Positions 59,602 to 64,000 of a stretch of 64,000 nt of DNA are shown here, in pieces; position 1 is the first letter of the stretch; each line of letters starts with the position of its first letter. The position numbers were made by a program, and so were the translations under genes. Origin of the DNA: Inia geoffrensis (Eukaryota > Chordata > Mammalia > Artiodactyla > Iniidae); the NCBI GenBank assembly GCA_036417435.1, contig CM070904.1, positions 62,070,408 through 62,134,407 on the forward strand. Direction: 5' to 3'. The notes under the pieces were generated by a model that worked only from the letters and a program-made list of their open reading frames with translations, had not been told where the DNA came from and did not search any database.

Positions 59602-60130
59602 TTTCATTCAACAAACATTTGATAGGGACCTAATATTTGTTGCACGTGGAGGTACACGGGTGAACTAGACCAGCATGGGTGCCTGTCCTCATTACAGAGG
59701 GAGAGTTCAGGTAGTGCAGGAGGTATAGACAGAGAGGTGAAGGGTTGGGCCAGGGGGCACTGCAGACAGAGCAAAAGTCATCAAAGCTCAGAGGTGATGA
59801 AAATAATTAGTCCTAGGGTGACAAGAGCCTCACTATCTAAAAGTGTTTGGTGGTTGTAGAATATAAAGTTGGAAAGAGGTGGTTTGGGGCCATTTTATGA
59901 AGAGCTTAAATGTTATTCAAAAATTTGTATATTATTCAGATAAAGGGAATTTTTGGAACAAGGGAAGGCATGACTGAGGCTATGGTGTGGAAGATGAATC
60001 AGGGTGGTAAATCATTCGATAAAAACATGTATTGAGCGTTTTTGTGTTCCCAGCATGGTTTTAGGAGAGTAGAGGTACGAGACAAATGTCCAAGTTCCTG
60101 CCCTGGAGGAGTTCTCACTTAGCTGGGATG
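59602..60130 (-). mobile_element. L2 LINE fragments
   Basis: Two reverse L2 ends occur in series: 'tttcattcaacaaacatttg' near 59602 and 'tattgagcgtttttgtgttc' near 60030. Internal-type text ('ccattttatgaagagcttaa') lies between them. Confidence 0.65.
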
Positions 60131-62540
60131 AGACAGCCCACGTGCAGAATGGAGAGCAGTCTGAAGGCTGTTGCTTTGATCCGGCAAGAGAGACAGAGGT
60201 GTCAGCTCAACTGGTGGTGATGAGAAAGGAAGGGAATGGTTAGACTCTAGTCACTAGAGAGAGAATTCAAAGAGGGAAGAAATGACAGGATTTGGTGATC
60301 GACAGAATGGGAGGATTCTGGAAAAGGTAGTTGCAGTGACTTGTTTTCTGGCTTCAGGAACCTGATACGCTGTCAGATGCCGGCCAATCCCTAAGATACC
60401 ATGAGGTTGGAGTCTAAAGCCTGGGGCTGCGATTAGAGTCGGAAGAGTGCCAACTGGGGGTCCCTGCAGGAAGTTCCTCTTGACGCTCTTCCACTTCATG
60501 CTCAGCACCCCTTCTGAGCACTTCCACCCGCCTTTTAGTGTCGCCTTATACTTTAAACAGCTCCTCTTAGAAGTGGCTGAGGTATGAAGTGTTACATAAA
60601 TAAGATACGATTTGAAATGTTAAGCCTTGGTGAGATGTATGTTCTTTTGATTAAAAAAAAAACAACAACAACACTTGAAACAAACAATGAAACAATTCCT
60701 AAAGAAATCCTCTATTTATGGTGGATTTTAGGCAAGCAAAGGGTTTTCTGGTGTTTAATAAATAACACCATGACGGTGGCACCTAATCCAACCGACGTAT
60801 AAACCGGCCTCTGGGCCCTTCCATGTTATGGGAACTGGAAGGAAAAGCTCAGATGCACGGTTCGCGTCAAGTGCAATGTTTAAGACAAGCTTCCTAATAG
60901 GAAGCCCACAGCTTGCCAACCGCACTCCAATTTCAACCTCCAGCTCCATTCCCCTGGGTTTAAACCTCTTCTACTCCACCTACCCACACGGCTGGTGCTG
61001 GGCTCACGCGTTTCCTTCCCCGGATCATCTCTTGAATCTGTCCAGTTCCTTGCTCTTCTGACAGTATCTCAGTTTCGGCATGGAAAGGGTCCAGGAAGTA
61101 TGGGGAGGGCATCTCTGCCCTGAAACCAATCTCAAGTCGAGCAGTTTCTCCCTTGAGATGTATCGACATTTTCCAGTTTGTCCTGTCCAGTGACTCCGAT
61201 TCAGATTTGATTGTTCTCCTTACTTAAGATTACTCTGTAGCAGGAAGGGATATGCTGTGTGGGGCTGAATCAAGTCCCGTTCATGGCTGAACGATGCAGA
61301 GAAGCTGGATTCTTAATATGACTTTTCCAAACCAATAAGCAAAGGAATTTCTGACGTTTGCAGCATGCAGCATGCGCATTGTACTTGAAAGGACAGAACA
61401 AAGTGAAAAGCGTGTTCTGTCCTCCCGGGCCGTCTCTGCATGAATACTTGCATTTTTATCCCAGATCATCTGAGACTTGGTGTTTCTCTCTTGACAGTCT
61501 GACAGCACTTAACAAAGCCCGTGGCTTCCTATCAATTGATTTCTATAATCAACTAAAAAGTTAAGTATGTTTTAAAATATCCCCTTGTCCTGTCTCAGAA
61601 CTTCTCTTTCCCCGCCCTAGCATTGTCCTTGACTTTCAGGCTTCTTTATTCTCCTGCAGCTTCTGGACTTGGATAATCACCACCTCCACAGGCCCGTGGG
61701 ACCCCTCTTGCTAAATCTTTTTACACGTTCTCTTCCCTTTTCTTTCTAATCTCCTCAAATCGTCACGCCAAGTTCCACGAGACATACAATACTCTTTCTC
61801 ACACGCAGGAAAAATTAAACCTGGCTTAATCTGCTCCACAGGGCTCCAGTTTGGTCAGGATTCAGATTGCCTGTCACCAAGCCCTGTGTGAAGTAGATTA
61901 ACCCCTCCAGACTGTTCTCGCCACTCTGCCACTCTCATTCCCTCCCTGCCTCGCCTTTCGTCCGCCACATTTAGCAGTAAATCTTCTGACCTCTGCGGAA
62001 AATCTTCTCTCTTTCAAAGTTCTTCACTGTGTCTCTGTATCTTACCAGTGGATTTTTAAACTGAGTTAAAAACAGTTTTCTTCCTTTTAGCTTTTAGTCT
62101 ATTCCTCCATCATTTTTGTCTTTATTTAACTGGAAAGCATCTAACAGACATTCAGACATTGCTGGTGTAAAACGCATTATTTACAGCGGCTCTGTTAACA
62201 TCTTATAGACTGTGCTGAAAATATACCATCTCAGTCACCAGGGCGTCTTGCTACAGAAGACCATGTTATGGCAAGAAACAATAAGACAGAACATTGTTAA
62301 ACTTCCCTCAACATGCCTTCGTGTGGAAGCCCTGGGGGATGTGATTCAAAGACTGGGTCACCAAAACAAACAAAAGCAGAAAACAACTCAGCCAACAACC
62401 AAACGACCCTGGAAATGATGTGACGTTATTGAAAGCAGAAGTGTTTACACTGAGCTATCCATCTTATCTGCTTTGAGAATACTCCTTACGAAAAATATGT
62501 ATTTACTTAAGTGGGAGACAGAAGTGAAAACACAACCAAG

Positions 62541-62763
62541 AGACTTCCCTGGTGGTCCAGTGGTTAAGACTCTGCACTCCCAATGCAGGGCGCCCAGGTT
62601 CTATCCCTGGTCAGGGAACTAGATCCCGTACACCGCATACTAGAGCCAGTATGCCGCAACTGAAATTCCTGCACATGGCAATGAAGATACCACGTGCCGC
62701 AACTAAGACCCGGTGCAGCCAAATAAATAAATAAATATTTAAAAAAAAGAAAGAAAGAAAAGT
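62541..62763 (+). mobile_element. CHR-2-like SINE
   Basis: The head 'gacttccctggtggtccagt' leads to 'gcgcccaggttctatccctg' and a (AAAT)n/(GAAA)n tail. The direct repeat 'aaaacacaacc' is found on both sides. Confidence 0.93.
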
Positions 62764-62807
62764 AAAACACAACCGAATCCAACTCTTAATGGTAGATATA
62801 TTGTTAG

Positions 62808-63235
62808 TCCTTGTACTTGTTTGCTAAGGCTGCCATCACAAAGTACCACAGACTGAGTGGCTTAGACAGAAATTTGTTATCTCACAGATCTGGAGGTTAC
62901 AAGTCAAAAATCAAGGTGTCGGCTGGGTTGGCTCCTTGGAGGCCTGTGAGGGAAGGATCTGTTCCAGGCCTCTTTCCTTGGCTTGTAGATGGTTGTCTTC
63001 TCCTTGTGTCTCTTCAGATCATCTACTCTCTATGCGTATTTCTGTGTCCAAATTTCCCCTTCTTAGATGGACATCAGTCATATTAAATTAGGGCCCACCC
63101 TAATCACCTCATTGTAATTTGATTACATCTTAAAAGACCCTATCTCCAAATGAGGCCTCATTCTGCGGTATTTGGGGGGTTATGAACTCAACATCTTAAT
63201 TTTGAGGGGGACACATTTCAACTCACAACAGTCCC
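62808..63235 (-). mobile_element. MaLR solo LTR (MLT1/MST group)
   Basis: The plus strand reads as the reverse complement of a mammalian apparent LTR-retrotransposon LTR: 'gctaaggctgccatcacaaa', 'cacagactgagtggcttaga', 'ccttggcttgtagatggttg', 'attagggcccaccctaatca' and 'cctatctccaaatgaggcct'. No internal coding region adjoins it. The subfamily cannot be set by eye. Confidence 0.82.
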
Positions 63236-63240
63236 GTGCT

Positions 63241-63720
63241 TCTTATTTAGCTACGTAATTCACGGGGCCCAGAGTAAAGTGAACATGTAGGGCCCTGGAG
63301 GGGACAGGGAAGTCCGGTCAATCTTCACTTCCCGTGGGCCTGTGAGGGGTTGCACCCTCCGTGGCAGAAAGCTCTGGGAACACACTCAGTACCTGGACTG
63401 GGGACAGGTGAGAGGTCCCCACTCAGTCCCCACGGAACATGCAACGGTGCTGCCAACCCGGTGGGGACAGCAGCCTTGTCCTGCCCCCAGATACCACTGG
63501 CCATCCACTCCCAGGCCCTGGGCCTCCAGTTTCCCAGCCCCAAGGCAACCTGGTTGCCATGGTGGACGGAGCACAGGAGTATGGAGGGGGAGGCTGAAAA
63601 CCCACCCAAGGAAAATGGGGAGGTGACGTGAGGAGGGACTGAGATTTACTGGAGGCTTTAATCTCTTGGTCTGTGCTCCATTGTCCCACAGGATTTCATA
63701 CCCAAAGTACAAATTCAGAA
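63241..63720. other. GC-richer unassigned block
   Basis: This stretch is noticeably richer in G and C than its surroundings, with overlapping open frames on both strands, but CpG is not concentrated. The start 'cacggggcccagagtaaagt' resembles an uncatalogued interspersed repeat. No PLA2R1 exon 1 is readable on the minus strand. Confidence 0.4.
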
Positions 63721-63735
63721 ATAAAAATTACTAAG

Positions 63736-63944
63736 GGGCTTCCCTGGTGGTGCAGTGGTTCAGAGTCCGGCTGCTGATGCAGGGGACATGAGTTTGTGCC
63801 CCGGTCCGGGAAGATCCCACAGGCCACGGAGCAGCTGGGCCTGTGAGCCATGGCCGCTGAGCCTGCGTGTCCGGAGGCTGTGCTCCACAACGGGAGAGGC
63901 CACAACAGTGAGAGGCCCGCGTACCGGAAAAAAAAAAAAAAAAA
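63736..63944 (+). mobile_element. CHR-type SINE, young short form
   Basis: It runs from 'gggcttccctggtggtgcag' to 'gcgtaccgg' and a pure A tail. The perfect direct repeat 'aaaattactaag' flanks it. Confidence 0.95.
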
Positions 63945-64000
63945 AAAATTACTAAGAATTCCAAGATCCCAAACCACAGGGCATTCAACCCCAAGGGCAA

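Larger units (their letters stand above)
54991..64000 (-). other. PLA2R1: PLA2R1 intron 1 (presumed), 3' part
   Basis: No exon 1 with a leucine-rich signal peptide and no CpG-dense promoter was found in these 9 kb, so they are probably intron 1. Contents are L2 pieces (55960, 58590, 59300, 59590), MIR (56935-57240), (TG)n and (CA)n runs, a MaLR LTR (62808) and two SINEs. The stretches 55030-55950, 56070-56930, 57250-58580, 60270-62520 and 63240-63720 show no recognisable gene. Confidence 0.7.

Noticed and set aside
63325..63631. Overlapping open frames in a GC-richer stretch, considered as PLA2R1 exon 1
   Set aside because: No leucine-rich signal peptide, no matching donor in phase 1, and no residues like the receptor N-terminus.

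Overview
The window is mammalian nuclear DNA and most probably from a cetacean (dolphin or whale). It holds about a dozen tRNA-derived SINEs of the cetacean/hippo/ruminant CHR type, which open with 'gcttccctggtggcgcagtgg', many of them with clear target-site duplications. L1 3' ends of the cetartiodactyl kind, old L2, MIR, MER5A and MaLR copies are also present. BovB, Bov-tA2 and pig PRE-1 elements were not seen.

There is one gene, on the minus strand: PLA2R1, the M-type secretory phospholipase A2 receptor of the mannose-receptor family. Eleven consecutive coding exons are present, numbered here 2 to 12 on the assumption that one exon lies upstream. In transcript order (high to low coordinate) they are exon 2 (54607-54990, cysteine-rich/ricin-B domain), exon 3 (51595-51768, fibronectin type II), exons 4-6 (40113-40286, 35008-35121, 34055-34198; C-type lectin-like domain CTLD1), exons 7-9 (30646-30840, 29193-29350, 26208-26306; CTLD2), and exons 10-12 (22765-22877, 12576-12745, 652-854; CTLD3 and the start of CTLD4). 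They add up to 1928 coding bases. All have AG/GT borders, reading phases join exactly, and there are no stops or frameshifts. Exon 1 (signal peptide) and the exons for the rest of CTLD4 to the tail are outside the window.

The rest is intron. Introns 11 (11.7 kb), 10 (10.0 kb) and 3 (11.3 kb) are the largest and carry most of the LINEs. An antisense L1 lies at about 7320-11480. A nested L1/L1/SINE cluster lies at 16434-19275. A young 5'-truncated L1 lies at 35918-36913. An antisense L1 inserted within an L2 lies at 45250-47768. Intron 1 (beyond 54991) holds L2 and MIR fragments, a MaLR LTR at 62808-63235 and two CHR SINEs. Simple repeats are scattered throughout. No second gene, RNA gene, CpG island or unknown genetic system could be supported. 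The points most worth checking are lineage changes in PLA2R1 glycosylation sites and epitope region, a tandem splice acceptor, old transposons touching splice donors, and matching L1 ends flanking exons 6-10.
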